The translations under genes were made by a program, and so were the position numbers. A model generated the notes under the pieces. That model did not search any database and was not told the origin of the DNA. It saw only the letters and a program-made list of their open reading frames with translations. From positions 129,914,391 to 129,978,390 of the forward strand of contig CM043947.1 of the NCBI GenBank assembly GCA_014529385.2: 64,000 nucleotides of DNA, read 5' to 3'. How positions within the stretch are numbered: position 1 is the stretch's first letter; the number at the start of each line of letters is the position of its first letter. Origin of the DNA: Adiantum capillus-veneris. Lineage: Eukaryota; Streptophyta; Polypodiopsida; Polypodiales; Pteridaceae. Shown here piece by piece: positions 34,721 through 46,542 of this stretch.

Positions 34721-34793
34721 TAGCAACGGGTGCAATGACGAAGCACGTAGATTTGCAACAATATTGGTTGAACGTAAGAAGGACAGATACAAC

Positions 34794-34848
<55 letters not shown>

Positions 34849-35066
34849 ACTTTAAAGAGAAGAAAACGTTAAAGAAAAAATGAAGCAGAAGAGAAACATA
34901 AATGTACCAATGTGATGTCGACCACCTCTTTGTATGGACACAAAAGGTCTTTTGACTTTTCACCTTCATGTGTCGTTTCATTTCCTAAACTCACCCTTCA
35001 CTTACGCACTTAAGATGTTTTGAAAGAATTTTTATTTTTCCGAGATTGGAGAGACCTAATGGGATG
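34721..35066. repeat. Dispersed repeat copy 1 with internal (GA)n
   Basis: A direct match to 38455-38779: GTAGCAAYGGGTGCAATGA, then ACAACATTGAGAGA, the (GA)n tract (34797-34845), GGACACTTTAAAGAGAAGAA, and TTTCATTTCCTAAACTCACC. A third partial copy without the microsatellite lies at 34519-34612. No TG/CA ends or target duplication were found, so the element type is unknown. Confidence 0.8.
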
Positions 35067-36180
35067 AATAAAAAACCCATAAAGGTGTTGCAAAAGGTTG
35101 TGAGGCATTTTTGTTATCTTTGACTTTCAACTTGATTCATTGCCTGCATTCCGTCGGCATAGTAGAAGTGCATCTTTTGCTAGGGAATTCCTTTATATAT
35201 ATTTGAGGTCTTGTTGGGCCTTGAAGAGTTTCTTCTTTATCAAAATATTTTCTCTAAAATTTCCAAACCGATTTTTTTTTAAATTCAAAAAGGACAAAAG
35301 AAAAAGAGACCAAAACGTTGCAAACCCATAATTTTTTCAAAAGGGATATAAAAGACATGGACCAAAATGTCATGTATACAAGGTCTTTGTCTTTATGTGC
35401 CTCCAAGCATAACAAACTCAAGAGATTCCCTAAAGTGCTGGGATCAATTTGTAGGATACCTTTGAACGAGTGATAGTGGTAGCCAATCCATGGAAGGGTA
35501 AAAGCCATAAAAGTGACTTCCCTTTCATTAAAAGTCAGCTACACTCTTTGGTCTAAAGTGAAGAGATCATGTTGACTAGAATGATCTAGTTTGTGTTTCC
35601 TTTTCCTTTACCATCAGAGTGTAAATGTTGTATCTTTTTTTTTTGCCCCCTGCAATGCTCATAGTATGAGCTAAATTATAAAAAGAGAATTGTACAAAAT
35701 ATAAAGAGCTCCATGCACAACTCGTGCCATGGGGACCATCATCACCATAACTTTTGGGCTTTTACTAGGAGCTTATCCTTAACAAACCCCAAATCACCAA
35801 AAATACCCAATGAAGAAGTGACAACTCCGAGAATTTACCTACCATCACAGCTCCCCACCAAGCAAGACATCCCCACAAACTCGTCATCAGCACATTGAGC
35901 CACGAAATGCCTCCAAAATGGAGGCATCGGACCACCTAAAGCGGTGTCTGCAACGGGTTCTAGGCACCAAAGCTTCTCCTCCATGGGGAGGAAGGAGGAG
36001 TGCCATCTCCTAGCATCCATTGTAGTCGGGAGTGGAGGGGCAGGAGATCAGCGCCGTCCATCTCCTCTTTCGGCCCGGAATCTTTTGCTCAAGCCATCAA
36101 ATGGTTGCCAACTCAGACTAGGGAATGTCAGAAATCACTTGACAGTCTGCAGCCTATCAATCAACACCACCTCCGCGTAG
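35067..36180. other. No supported gene
   Basis: AT-rich up to about 35700, then more GC-rich. Short open frames only. The segment from about 35940 blends into the repeat unit described at 36180-36860. Confidence 0.4.
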
Positions 36181-36860
36181 GGAATGCACAACCGTTGTGA
36201 CAAATCAGCACGTAGAATTTTTGCGCTCACAGTCAATCTCTTCATGACACATCAACGACAATAATATAAATTATGGTCCCTCTCCCCTCGACATGTGACG
36301 GCCGGGAATTGTCTTGCAGTGACCATTCCCTGTAAGAAGGGCTCCCACCATGGAATCCGGCTCCTCGCCGATCGCCATGTGATCGCCCTTCTTACAGGGA
36401 ATGGTCAAGTGTACAAGACCATCCCCTACACCGTCAAGGTCGTGAGGAAGGGGGTTGCACATCCAAGGCCTCCATTTACTGTGCTTTCTATTGCAGAATC
36501 CCACCCCAAAGTCGCTGGATGGTTGCCAAGTCAGCGGGCAGAATTTCAACACTGCATGCCGATCACTGTTGCCCAAGTAAGCACGTAGAATTTGCTTCAA
36601 CGCCTGACAACTCAGCACTCAAAAGTTTGTACAGTGTGAAACCAACCACGCAAGACCAAATCAACATACGGAATACTATACCGCCTGCAACCGTGTTTGT
36701 ACAGTGCACACATTGTTGCAATCTTGGCCCCCCTCCCCACGACCATTGACGGCCGTGAATGGCCCTGCAGTGGCCATCTCTAAAACAATGTGCTCCCACC
36801 ATGGCTCCCGGCCTCCGCAGGTCGCCATGCGGTCGCCCATTATTTCAAGGAATGGCCATT
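36181..36860. repeat. Repeated hairpin-bearing unit
   Basis: Two related units follow each other (about 36200-36540 and 36567-36860). Each has CACGTAGAATTT near its start, then GACGGCCG, then a stem-loop around CTCCCACCATGG. In unit 1 the arms GACCATTCCCTGTAAGAAGG (36320-36339) and its exact complement (36388-36407) enclose about 48 nt. In unit 2 the arms around 36770-36793 and 36836-36862 are imperfect, but the loop (CTCCCACCATGG, CGCCATGCGGTCGCC) is conserved. No ORF is convincing. Confidence 0.65.
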
Positions 36861-38454
36861 GCAGCCATAACTGGTTGGACTGCAATTTTCCACACTCCCT
36901 TAACTGGTTGGCTCCCTTAAGCCTCCATGGGCTCACCAAAAACTTTTTTCCCAACCGATAGAGAACAGGCATAGTTTAAGATCTTCCCGTTTTTATGTCA
37001 AAATTCGAGGGATTTATCGGTTTCTACACTAAAATATGTAAAATTTTACCAGTTTTCTTCAAGGCAAACTCAACACCTAGCGTTAATTTTGCAATTTTAG
37101 CCGGTTAAGAATTCACTAAAGGCCGAATTTGTCCAAACACTGCTCGCGAGTGGGGGAGGTTCTTCCATCATGATTAGGTTTTTGTTAGCAACAATTTGAA
37201 TGCAACAGCTTGTATTTGGAGCTAATAAATCACGACTTTGGCACCCTTAAACATGAAAATGGACAAACTTCAGGGATGTGCCCTTAATATATTGGTTTTT
37301 GTAGCCTGTGTTTATTTAATACTTAGTTTTATAAAATTACAAGTTCCTTCAAATCTCACCAATTTTGAGAGCGAGATGTGTGTAAAGGAAAGTGATGTCA
37401 TCAGCTTTTGCTATACCATTTTATGCATTTACCAAGCAATTACTAAACCCTGTCATTGGTTTTCCCTCTTAACTGCTATTTGATAGGCGGCAATCCACAT
37501 TTTTTCTTGTGCTTGTAAAAATCTTTCATGGTTACTCCGTTTTCCTCGTTCATAAGTGTCACGGGGCTCGCTCGAGGGATCTACGGTGGATATTCAATCC
37601 ACCGTTGATCCCATTTTTGCATGGCAAAAAGGTAATGTCCCCACCCTCCCCCACTTGGGACTTGACATCACCACCCCCCCGCTTGAGACTCGTGCTCACT
37701 ATCCAGCCCGCCTGTCGCGCTTGCTTGAAAAGGTGATGAGTGCAGTACTCTAAAACTCTGTCCCCCCTTGTTGCGTTTATCCGACGCCCAAAGCTCTCTG
37801 CCCTGCCAAAAACACGCCCCTATCATAGATCCCTCTAGTGACACCCCTTACCACTTATAAACGAGGCTCCGTCTTTGCCAAATTGCTGCCATAAGTACTT
37901 ACAAACTCTTGAATGCTTATTGTAAATTAATGCAAACGTTTCAAATACAATCAAGAATGCATCTTTAGATGTGCCATCTATGTAGCTTTTATGTAAGATG
38001 CTTTTGGGTCATTTATTAGCAAACAAGAAAATAGTTATGCTGAAGTGGCTCTCAGGTGGGAGGAGGTGGGAATGCCAAAGCAGAGGGAAAAAGGGCCCTT
38101 TTCTTGGTTTTCTTGAATTTGGCATCGTGGATGTGATCATGAAAAGGCCAATTTACATTTTCAAATAAAATTCACGGCATTCGATGTTGATCATATCTTC
38201 AACCAAGAAAAGCTAGTCTTTAAGTTGAGGTCCCATTATGCATTTTGCATCATCAAAAGAATAACCCTAAACTTGACTTATGCAAAAAATTATTGCTACA
38301 CAGGAGCTTATCGTCATGTTTCAAAATGACTTCCGTTGCAGTGTTTTATTTACTTGTCAAATTCAAGAAAAATCTTTGGTGATTGGCTCTATAGGAGGAG
38401 TTCCTGTAGATGGGTTTAATAAGCTAACATAAAAAGCAAATGCTCTAAAATAAC
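36861..38454. other. No supported gene
   Basis: Mixed-composition sequence without recognisable domains, repeats or RNA genes. The 81-codon frame at 37238-37483 has a hydrophobic stretch but no homologue I recognise. Confidence 0.4.
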
Positions 38455-38531
38455 AATGTAGCAATGGGTGCAATGATGAAGCACATAGATTTGCAATAGT
38501 ATTGGTTGGACGTGAGAAGGACAGAGACAAC

Positions 38532-38568
<37 letters not shown>

Positions 38569-38779
38569 ACTTTAAAGAGAAGAAAACGTTAAAAGAAAAA
38601 TGAAAGACAAAGAAACAACTCTTTATATGGACACAACATGTCTTTTGACTTTCCACCTTCATGTGTCTTTTGACTTTCCACCTTCGTTTATCTTTTCATT
38701 TCCTAAACTCACCTTTCACTTATTCACTTCATATGTTTTGAAAGAATTTTTATTTTTATGAGATTGGGGAGACCTAATT
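38455..38779. repeat. Dispersed repeat copy 2 with internal (GA)n
   Basis: Direct copy of 34721-35066, with (GA)n at 38535-38565. It contains its own small tandem duplication of CTTTTGACTTTCCACCTTC at about 38642-38690. Confidence 0.8.
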
Positions 38780-39530
38780 AACAACAACAAAAACTTATTA
38801 TGTGTTCTCAAGATAGGAGGACCCTAAGATCTTCCTTTAAAAATTTCAAATGGAGACTTGCTGATAGAAATATGCACAATGTTGTTATATTGTGGTGTGT
38901 GGCTGGATCGACCTTAGTGTGAACGTACTTGTAACTGTCTTTAGCTCAATATAAGGAGGTGCTTGCTTGAGGTAAGACAAACTCAATTTGAGCCTAATCC
39001 CGTGCACACCACATTGGTGGAGACGGCGGGCATTAGGAGGGTCTTAGGGGGGTTCAGTTTGAGTTTCTTGGCGCACTGCAGCGGCTATGGTGAGCTTCTT
39101 TGTTGACTCGGGATAGTAATTTCAGTTTGCATCCTCACTGCTTGCTTTCTTACTAATCTGCTCCCGCCATCACCATCGACCAAAGACCTCTAGTATGTGA
39201 GACCCCGTCGGTAGGAAGCCCCCCTTCTGCTCGTATACTGTGCCATCAATTTTGCTCATCCGTTTTGCAGTACCCAACCACGTAATCATTTACCCTAGCT
39301 TCTTGCTAGCGTGCTCTCTCCGAGTCCTCTGCTTTTGATTAACATCCCTTTTGAGCCGCAACCCCATTCTTGCCTCACACATCTTGATTTTGCAGTTCTT
39401 GGTGTACCTTCACCTTACCTTCATGCATGGATTTCCTGTTCGACACAGGGTGATACCGCTTACATTTTCCCCAGTTATCATACCCTTGCAATCTCTATCT
39501 TCTGGCATGGGCCTCCATTAGCAAAGCTCA
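38780..39530. other. No supported gene
   Basis: Nothing recognisable between the dispersed repeat and the left LTR of element E. The 82-codon frame at 39311-39559 runs into the LTR and looks incidental. Confidence 0.4.
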
Positions 39531-40537
39531 TGAACATAGTGAGCATTTCATTAGAATAGATTCCTAATGAGCATAACAAGAGTGCTTGGGTGGAGAGAGC
39601 AGCAAAAAGCATAATACCTAGTTAGATAGCATGAACAATACTTCAAAAAGAGAGAGAAATTAAGCTATTGACAACAGTTGAGGACCGGATTTGCATGGAG
39701 CCGGTCCCCTCTCCAAAATGCTTTGTATTATGGTTTCTCCCATCAAGAGAGACATTTTACAATACAATTCTTTGTGTTCCTTCAATACTAGCTAGTGCAA
39801 TGAAGATGGAAACTTCAAGCACTAAGCAAAAGAGTTATTAAACACAACATCAATTCCCTCACGGTCTCAGACCCAAGACTTCACACACCTTCGAAGATGG
39901 TGAGAGCTAGCGGGGTATGAGAGTAGATTGAGAGAAAGAAGGAAGAGTCTTACGAGAAAGATGTACATCTCCTCACATAATCACTCATATTAGCATAGCT
40001 TAGCTTAGTAATTAGCATGGTAGAGGAGATGAGCATGCATTGAAGCTTGGCTCTTGGTTGGATTTGCATCACAAAGCCAAGAGTTGTTGGTGTAGGCTTC
40101 CCTTCTCACAAGCTTGGAGTAGGTGATAAGCTTTCTATTAAAACTTGAGAAGAGAGAGAGAAGAGAAGAATCTTCTTAGTCTACACATGAGCTTCTGTGA
40201 GTGTGTGTGGATAATTACCTTTGAAAAATCAGCCCCCTCTCTCGCTTGGTCGACCCCCCTTGCTATTTGTTCTTGCTAGCACCTCATTGGACCTCTCCCA
40301 GCTTAGCCAATGAAAGTTAAGTAGCATAAGTGATAGTCTTCTGACATGTGTTCCCCTTTCCCCTTTTGTGAGAGCTTTAAGTAATTAATTAATGCAACTA
40401 AACTCTCATTGGACCCCATTGTCTCCTGGCCAATACGAATCAGGCAAGTTATTGGGCTGCTGAATGCTTATTGGAACCTTTGGGAGACTGTCCAATAGTC
40501 TTCTAGAGAGCTTAATTCCTATTTTTTCTTTTATTAA

Positions 40538-42395
40538 CACTAGTTCTGTAATTGGACACTTAAGTGTCCTGAGACACTAAAGTGTCCTGTTTTTCTGCCA
40601 AGTTTTGGCAATTTATTTGTCAAGCTAGAAAGAAGTTTTTTACACCTTGCTTCTACCATAGATTGGTTATGAGGGAAAGAAAACACTAGATTTTTCTCCA
40701 TATAAAAATACAATCCATATGGAGAGAATTTTGGTAAGTTCTAAAACATAAATTTTAGTAAAATTCAAGCTGTTTTGCCCAAAAATCATAAAGTTGGATC
40801 TTTCAGTAAGGCAGCAGGTTCTCTTGTGAACAGAATCAGGTATCTTGGATTCTTGTTTAGCCAGCTTAGCCTCCACTTCGAGTGGTCTTTGTCTGCGCCA
40901 TCTTCTTGCATATCCTTGTATAACCTTTCTTTTACCTGTAAGAGTTCTACCTTGATGAGAGGGTATGGCAGGGATTGTTGGTGCCATTGAGCATTGATTT
41001 GATTGGGAGTGAGTTGAGTGACGTTGACAGAGTGTAAAACTCTCAACTCCCAATCCATAGCGGCCTTCCGTTGCTCATCTTCCTCTAAGGTGATCTTCTC
41101 TTTCAGTGCATCTTCTTCAGCCTTTGACAGCTGGACCATTGGCACTGTATCTTCGTCTGTAATTTGGACCTGAAAGTCTTCGTCACCACTCGGATCTGCT
41201 GTAGACTGCATCTCAAATTCAGCAAATGAGACCGAGGGGATGTCAATTTGGGGCGGCTCTGAAGTGCCTGCCTCTTCCTGTGTGTCGGGATTTCCATCTC
41301 TAAGGAGTTGATTCATACGCTTCAGTTCTGCAATCTCTTTTAGGAGTTCATCTTTTTATAGAGATGGCCTTTTTTATATTTATAAAATCCAAGTGTTAGC
41401 ATTTAGTGTTAAAAAACAATGGAATGCACTTCAAAGATAAGTTTTCAAGTCACATGCAAGTTATAGACATAGTTTCATACTTGAGCACGTGTTAAATAAG
41501 AGCATAATTTTGGTCTTCCAAAGGTCCCCTCATGGAATTGGTACTATTCTTGTACAATTTGACAACTACAAATGACTTTATATGTTTAAACCAAGAAACT
41601 ACATATTTTTTGGGCTCCCTAACTCAATTAAATCTCGTTGCTTGAACTCTATCTTGAAATTTTCATCGTGCAAAAACTCTTGAAACTCTTGAGTTCTCCA
41701 TAATAACATTGAAACCAAGGCTTCAGACACCCCAATTGTGTATGTACCATTTACTTTGATACATTTAGTTGATCTACATGGAAAGTTTGATATTATTTGA
41801 GGTTTTGAATTCTTATGTGTCAAGCATGAAAATATAAAATTTTTCTCTTATGCAGTTTTGAATATTTAAAATGATCCAATAATTGTTGCATACCAAAGCC
41901 CTTCTACTTGCCACCTTGAGTGCTCAATGGAAAGGGAAAGCAATGTATCACTTTCTAATACTCATAAATACATCAAAAACATATATTTCTTTATATACAA
42001 CGACATGCTTGAAATGAGCATATCAAACACATGGAACTTTCCAGTATTTTATATACTCCAAAGTCATTTTTTTTCCACATGAAACTTTCAATTATCTATA
42101 GCAAAATTGTGGAAGAGTCATCTAAAATTTTCTACAAGGTTGCTTCATTTTTTTGAGCTTATAAAGACGATTTCTTCAAAGCGTCAATTGCAGTCTTACG
42201 AGGATCAACTTGATGAGTATAGTTCTTGATCATGATAGATTCTAAAATGCAAGGTTATATTTTTAAAAGACCCTCTAGCTAACATATTTAAGCATATCAA
42301 GAGGCTTTTCTTAAACAGTTTAATGTAAGTAGCATTTAATTTAAATTTGTTAAAAAAGGACACTTAAAGTGTTTTGTTTTGGTACCAAACTAGTG
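40538..42395. mobile_element. 1.86-kb DNA transposon with CACTAG ends and TTAA duplication
   Basis: The left end CACTAGTTCTG and right end, reading inward as CACTAGTTTGG, form short terminal inverted repeats. Subterminal ACACTTAAGTGTCC-like palindromes occur near both ends. TTAA flanks each side (40534-40537 and 42396-42399). The other E LTR at about 55476 shows the unoccupied site (TTTTATCAAGTG), confirming a clean insertion. CACTAG ends suggest a CACTA (CMC) transposon, but that superfamily normally gives a 3-bp duplication. TTAA and 4 bp are known in other superfamilies, so classification is open. Confidence 0.75.
40786..41316 (-). CDS. Unrecognised 176-residue ORF inside the TTAA/CACTAG transposon
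   Basis: The longest frame of the transposon begins at MNQLLRDGNPDTQEEAGTSE. The frame is open slightly upstream (KDELLKEIAELKR), so the start may be an exon border. The N-terminal half is acidic and Pro/Ser-rich with Asp/Glu runs. The middle has AEEDALKEKITLEEDEQRKA, likely coiled coil. The C-terminal part is mixed basic (VKERLYKDMQEDGADKDHSK). No transposase motif or zinc finger is seen. It may be a captured host exon or part of an element-encoded accessory protein. A second small frame at 41823-41599 (74 residues) is also unrecognised. Confidence 0.4.
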   Translation of the reverse strand: MNQLLRDGNPDTQEEAGTSEPPQIDIPSVSFAEFEMQSTADPSGDEDFQVQITDEDTVPMVQLSKAEEDALKEKITLEEDEQRKAAMDWELRVLHSVNVTQLTPNQINAQWHQQSLPYPLIKVELLQVKERLYKDMQEDGADKDHSKWRLSWLNKNPRYLILFTREPAALLKDPTL

Positions 42396-42683
42396 TTAAG
42401 TGTTTTAAAATTAATTAAACTAGATTTAGTCTAGCCTAGTTCTCATTGGTCCACCTCCATGGCCATCCAATAGGATTTGAGTACACCTTATGGGCATCTG
42501 GCCTAGGGAGCTGACATGTGTTCCTCATTCCCTTTGTATAAAGGGAACGGAGCTTGTGTGTGTGTATGTGTGTGAGTTTCTCTCTCATCCCCTACTTCTT
42601 GGGCTTGCCCCCTCTTTTGTAGGACTTGGGAAGACTTTTTGGGACACACACAAAGCATCCAATTTCCTAAGCTTTTGACCATT

Positions 42684-43545
42684 AAGGCAAAAGGCTATTG
42701 CTGATAAGCACAGAAGAGCCAAGCCTTTAAAAAAAATGATTGGGTCTTACTTAAATTTCCCAAGGCTCCATTAAGGCACACGACGGGCAAGAATCCTACG
42801 GGGACACCAAAAGTACTATGCTAAGCTAGCAAAAAGGTACTATGGTCCCTTCCAGATTCTTAGGCCAATCAATGAAATGGCCTATCAACTTAAGTTTCCC
42901 AGCCATTGGCTCATACACAATGCTTTCCATGTGAGCCTACTAAAGCCTTACAAAGGAGAGCCACCTCAAGAACCAACTATTGAAGACCCACCGGGGATCA
43001 AGGACCAAGAAGAGGTGCTGTAGCCCGAGTCCATTCTCCAATGAAGACAAGGTACTAAGAGGCGGTAAGACTATCTAACTATATCTTAGTAAGTTTAAGA
43101 ATTATCCTTTTGAAGATGCTAGATGGATGCAACGCATACAATTAAAGGATAACTTAAACCTTGTCAATGCTTACAATGCTTCCCTAGAGTAAGCAAATGT
43201 ACAAATGTTTAAAATGAACAAAGTTTTTGTCTTATAAGACTCTCTTTTTCTTTATTGTGCACAAAAATGAAGTAGTATGCATGCTTAGATCAAGTTTGCG
43301 GAGATGACGTCTCCCAAACACCAAGTAGAGCTTGTCACTCTACTATGGAAGATTGATAGGACTAATGTGCAGACATGCTTGCTGCAACTTAGCCTCCCAA
43401 GCACCACATGGACTAGTCATCCATTTTGGAACAATGTCGTAGGGTACCATAGGGATCCTCTACCCGCTAGACAAAGGATTAATGAATAGGATTTATCTTC
43501 TCTATCCCATAGTCGAGGACAACTATGATTTCAAGAGAAAAGTAA
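42684..43545 (+). pseudogene. Inverted integrase tail and chromodomain of element E
   Basis: The + strand reads QKAIADKHRRAKP, a frame break in an A run, then [20 protein letters not shown] and [20 protein letters not shown], the integrase C-terminal module. At about 43050-43190 it reads YLSKFKNYPFEDARWMQRIQ, a chromodomain-like end. A purine-rich tract ends at 43545, followed by TGTCATAATAA, the LTR start. All this lies in the opposite orientation to the pol of E and completes what is missing after 43806. Confidence 0.8.
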
Positions 43546-43806
43546 TGTCATAATAACTAATATCTAATTCTCCTAAATGATTTTCTCATGTTAAACTGAT
43601 CATTTAATATGGGGAAGTGCCAGGGGAGAAAAAGCTAGAATATCGGTTAAGCTGGCAGACCAGCCACAGTAGGGATCCAAAGGAGGTAAAATAGGGATCC
43701 AAAGGGGGGGGGGGCATCTGCAAAAGATCTATGTGCAACAATGGGCTCCAAAAACCTTAGGGTTTAGCCCATTAAGACTTCCAAAATGCTAAGGTTCCAA
43801 AATTCA
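43546..43806 (+). repeat. Inverted piece of the 3' LTR of element E
   Basis: Reverse complement of about 55775-56037, sharing CTAATATCTAATTCTCC, GATCATTTAATATGG and GGGATCCAAAGG repeats. It carries a run of G at 43707-43717. Confidence 0.85.
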
Positions 43807-44664
43807 AAGGTTGTGTCCGATAGAGATAGCATCCTTAATCTTTTGGAAAGATTCTTGTAGGTCTCGGCTATACTCATCTGCAGCGAAAAAGATCTTCCCG
43901 TGTACTTTGAGTAGGAGGGGAATTTTTGATCTTCCCTCGATTACCTCGAAAGGTGCTTTTCCCGTGGAAGTATGTACAATGTTATTGTAAGCATACTCCA
44001 CTAAGCGTAGATACTTCTCCCATTGGGATCTTTGATCTACTTCTGTTACATAGGATTTTAATAGATCAAGAATTGTTAAGTTAGCTATTTCACTTTGGCC
44101 ATCCGTTTGTGGGTGATAGGCCGAAGAGAAGTTTAACCTTGTTCCTAAATTCTCAAAGAGACCCTTCCAGAAATTATTCGTCATTCTAGGATCTCTATCC
44201 GACACTATGGACATTGGCAAGCCATGGTCCTTGAAGATTTGTAAAATGAAGAGGGTTGCCATTTAATGGGCTTTGATGGTCTTTTTGACAGGTATAAAAT
44301 GAGCTTGTTTATTAAACCTTTCTACTATTGTCCATATTCCCATATTCCCATGGATAGACTTTGGCAATCCAAAGATAAAATCCATGGATATGCTCTTCCA
44401 TGGTGAATTAGGGATTGGCAAAGGTTGAAGAAATCCAGGTTGCTTCCCTCTATCAAACTTTGTCTTTTGGCATACTACACATTTAGAAACATACTCTTGT
44501 ATGTTTGCTTTCATGGTAGGCCAATAGAAATATGTTTCAATCCCCTTTAGGGTAGACTGAATCCCTCTATGCCCTGCATAAGGAGGAGCATGAGATTCAT
44601 ACATTACTTTCTCATGGAGTGAGTTAGTAACGCATAGTCTATTGCCATAGAGAAGATGGTTCAT
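43804..44664 (-). pseudogene. Element E integrase core
   Basis: The His-His-Cys-Cys region reads APPYAGHRGIQSTLKGIETY and SKCVVCQKTK. The catalytic core reads SMDFIFGLPK (Asp), VSDRDPRMTN (Asp) and TDGQSEIANL with Glu retained. All three catalytic residues are therefore present. A TAA stop at about 44262 lies between the first and second Asp, at a place where Gln would fit. The frame runs to the inversion breakpoint at 43806 and continues in the inverted tail. Confidence 0.9.
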
Positions 44665-46542
44665 TGTGAGTTTCTATGGAAACCGCATTCACTGTCGGTC
44701 GTCTTGAGAGTGCATCGGCTACTTGATTATGCTTTCCACCAATGTGAGCAATATGAAAATGAAATTGCAAAAGGAAATTTGCCCACCTCATTTGTTTGTC
44801 GGAGATCTTGGTCTGCGTCATGAAGTACTTAAGACTTTGGTGATCTGTTTGCAGAATGAAAGGAGTCCCCAATAAATAGTGCTTCCATGAGTCTAAGGCA
44901 TGTAGAAGTGCGAGGAGTTCCTTTTCATATATGCCTAGAGCTTGCTCAACAGGGTCGAGCCTTTGACTTTCATAGGCTATGGCGTGCCCTTCTTGGAGAA
45001 AAACAGCTCCAAGGAAATCACCACAAGCGTCACATTGGACCTCAAATGGCTGTGAGAGATCCGGCAGTGTAAGCATAGGTTGAGAGATAAGCTTTTCTTT
45101 AAGCTTTTTAAAAGCATTGTTCTCCTTGGTAGACCATGTATACCTAATGTTTTTCTTTGTTAGGTCATGTAATGGTCCTGCAATTTGTGAGAACTTTTCT
45201 ATGAAGCGTCTATAGTATGCATACATACCTATAAAGCTTCTTAGTTCATGAAGATTCCTTGGTTTAGGCCATCCTTTTATTACCTCTAACTTTGATGCAT
45301 CCATTTGGATGCCATCTTGAGAGATAATGTGATCTAAATACTGAATCTCTTGCAAGAAAAATTCACTTTTCTTTCGATTAACATAAAGTTTATTCTCTCT
45401 TAGAACTTGGAATATTACCTGGAGGTGTTGCTTGTGTTCTTCTAGTGAATTAGAGTAGATTATAATATCATCAAAGAACACTCTAGTAAAGTTTCAGTGA
45501 GGCCTGAATAGCTTCTCCATCAAGTGGTTGAATGTGGCTGGTGCATTAGTCAAGCCAAAAGGCATGACAATGTACTCATAAAGACCAAACATAGTACAAA
45601 ATGCGGTCTTTACAATGTCTTGATCAACTATCCTTATTTGATGATAGCCACTTTTTAGGTCAATCCTACTAAAGTAGGTGGACCCTTGAAGCTTATCAAA
45701 TAGGTCTTCTATCCGTGGAACGGGAAACCTATTCTTGATAGTGATCCTATTTAGTGCTCTATAGTCGACACACATACGATATATGGCGTCTTTCTTTTGC
45801 ACTAGTAACATGGGTGAGAAAAATGGAGATGAACTAGGCCTAACCATGCCCTTCTCTACTAGCTCATGGACTTGCCGCATAATCTCCTCTTGTTGAGCTT
45901 GAGAAACTCTATAAGGAGGTTTGTTAGGCGGTGAACTTCTTGGAAGAAGTTCAATTGCATGGTCATCATTGCCTCGTTTAGGAGGTAGTTCACAAGGGAT
46001 GTCGTCAATAAAGACATCTTGAAACCCCTTGAGAAAATTGGATAACTCTAATTCCTTGTAAGTGTGTTTATTTTCTTTTGCTAAAATATTAGGTTCATTT
46101 TGAGAATCTTTAACAAAAATCATGTACACGGAAATAGAGCTCTTTATTGACTTATTGAAAGCTGGCGTATGTACAATGGGTATGGTGTTACCCATTTCCT
46201 TAGCATCTATGTACATATCTTTCTCCGTGAACCTAAAGTAGATTTTTCTTTCAGGGGATTTAACATTGGAAGCCATGCAATCAAACCATGGTGCCCCTAG
46301 GATTACATCCTCGTGCTTTAGAGGAGAGATAAAGAAGTCCTCTTTGTCCACATAGCTTTGGACATGGAGCCTCAATTTCTCGATTAAGGGAGTGAATGAA
46401 GTTTCTTGCCCCTTGAAAGCACCATCTGTTGGTAGGACATCTCCCATCTCGAAGGTTGTATGCCTAGCTTGGTGGCCAACTCTGTGGATACGAAATTGTG
46501 AGTAGAACCAGGGTCAAAAAGAATAAAAGCATCATGTTCTCT
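44640..46542 (-). pseudogene. Element E protease, reverse transcriptase and RNase H
   Basis: The protease core reads [14 protein letters not shown] (Asp-Pro-Gly) at about 46500, with a one-base frameshift before the long frame 46447-45494. That frame holds [10 protein letters not shown], then [37 protein letters not shown] and [12 protein letters not shown]. After one TGA at about 45492, VFFDDIIIYSN carries the catalytic Asp-Asp, and RNase H follows with VQCDACGDFL, YEKELLALLHA, LQTDHQSLKYF and VADALSRRP. Apart from one stop and one frameshift, pol is well preserved. Confidence 0.9.

Larger units (their letters stand above)
39531..42683 (-). repeat. 3' LTR of element E (main part, interrupted)
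   Basis: Direct match to 54474-55770, for example TAGATTCCTAATGAGCATA, AATACTTCAAAAAGAGAGAG and CTCATTGGTCCACCTC. The match is interrupted at 40538-42395 by the DNA transposon. It ends at GACCATT (42683), where the inverted segment begins. The remaining 261 bp of the LTR lie inverted at 43546-43806. Confidence 0.85.

Noticed and set aside
39531-39539. CATAG as the target duplication of element E
   Set aside because: CATAG precedes both LTR copies on the same side, and the outer right flank at 56038 reads TGATT, so it is part of or next to the LTR end rather than a duplication.
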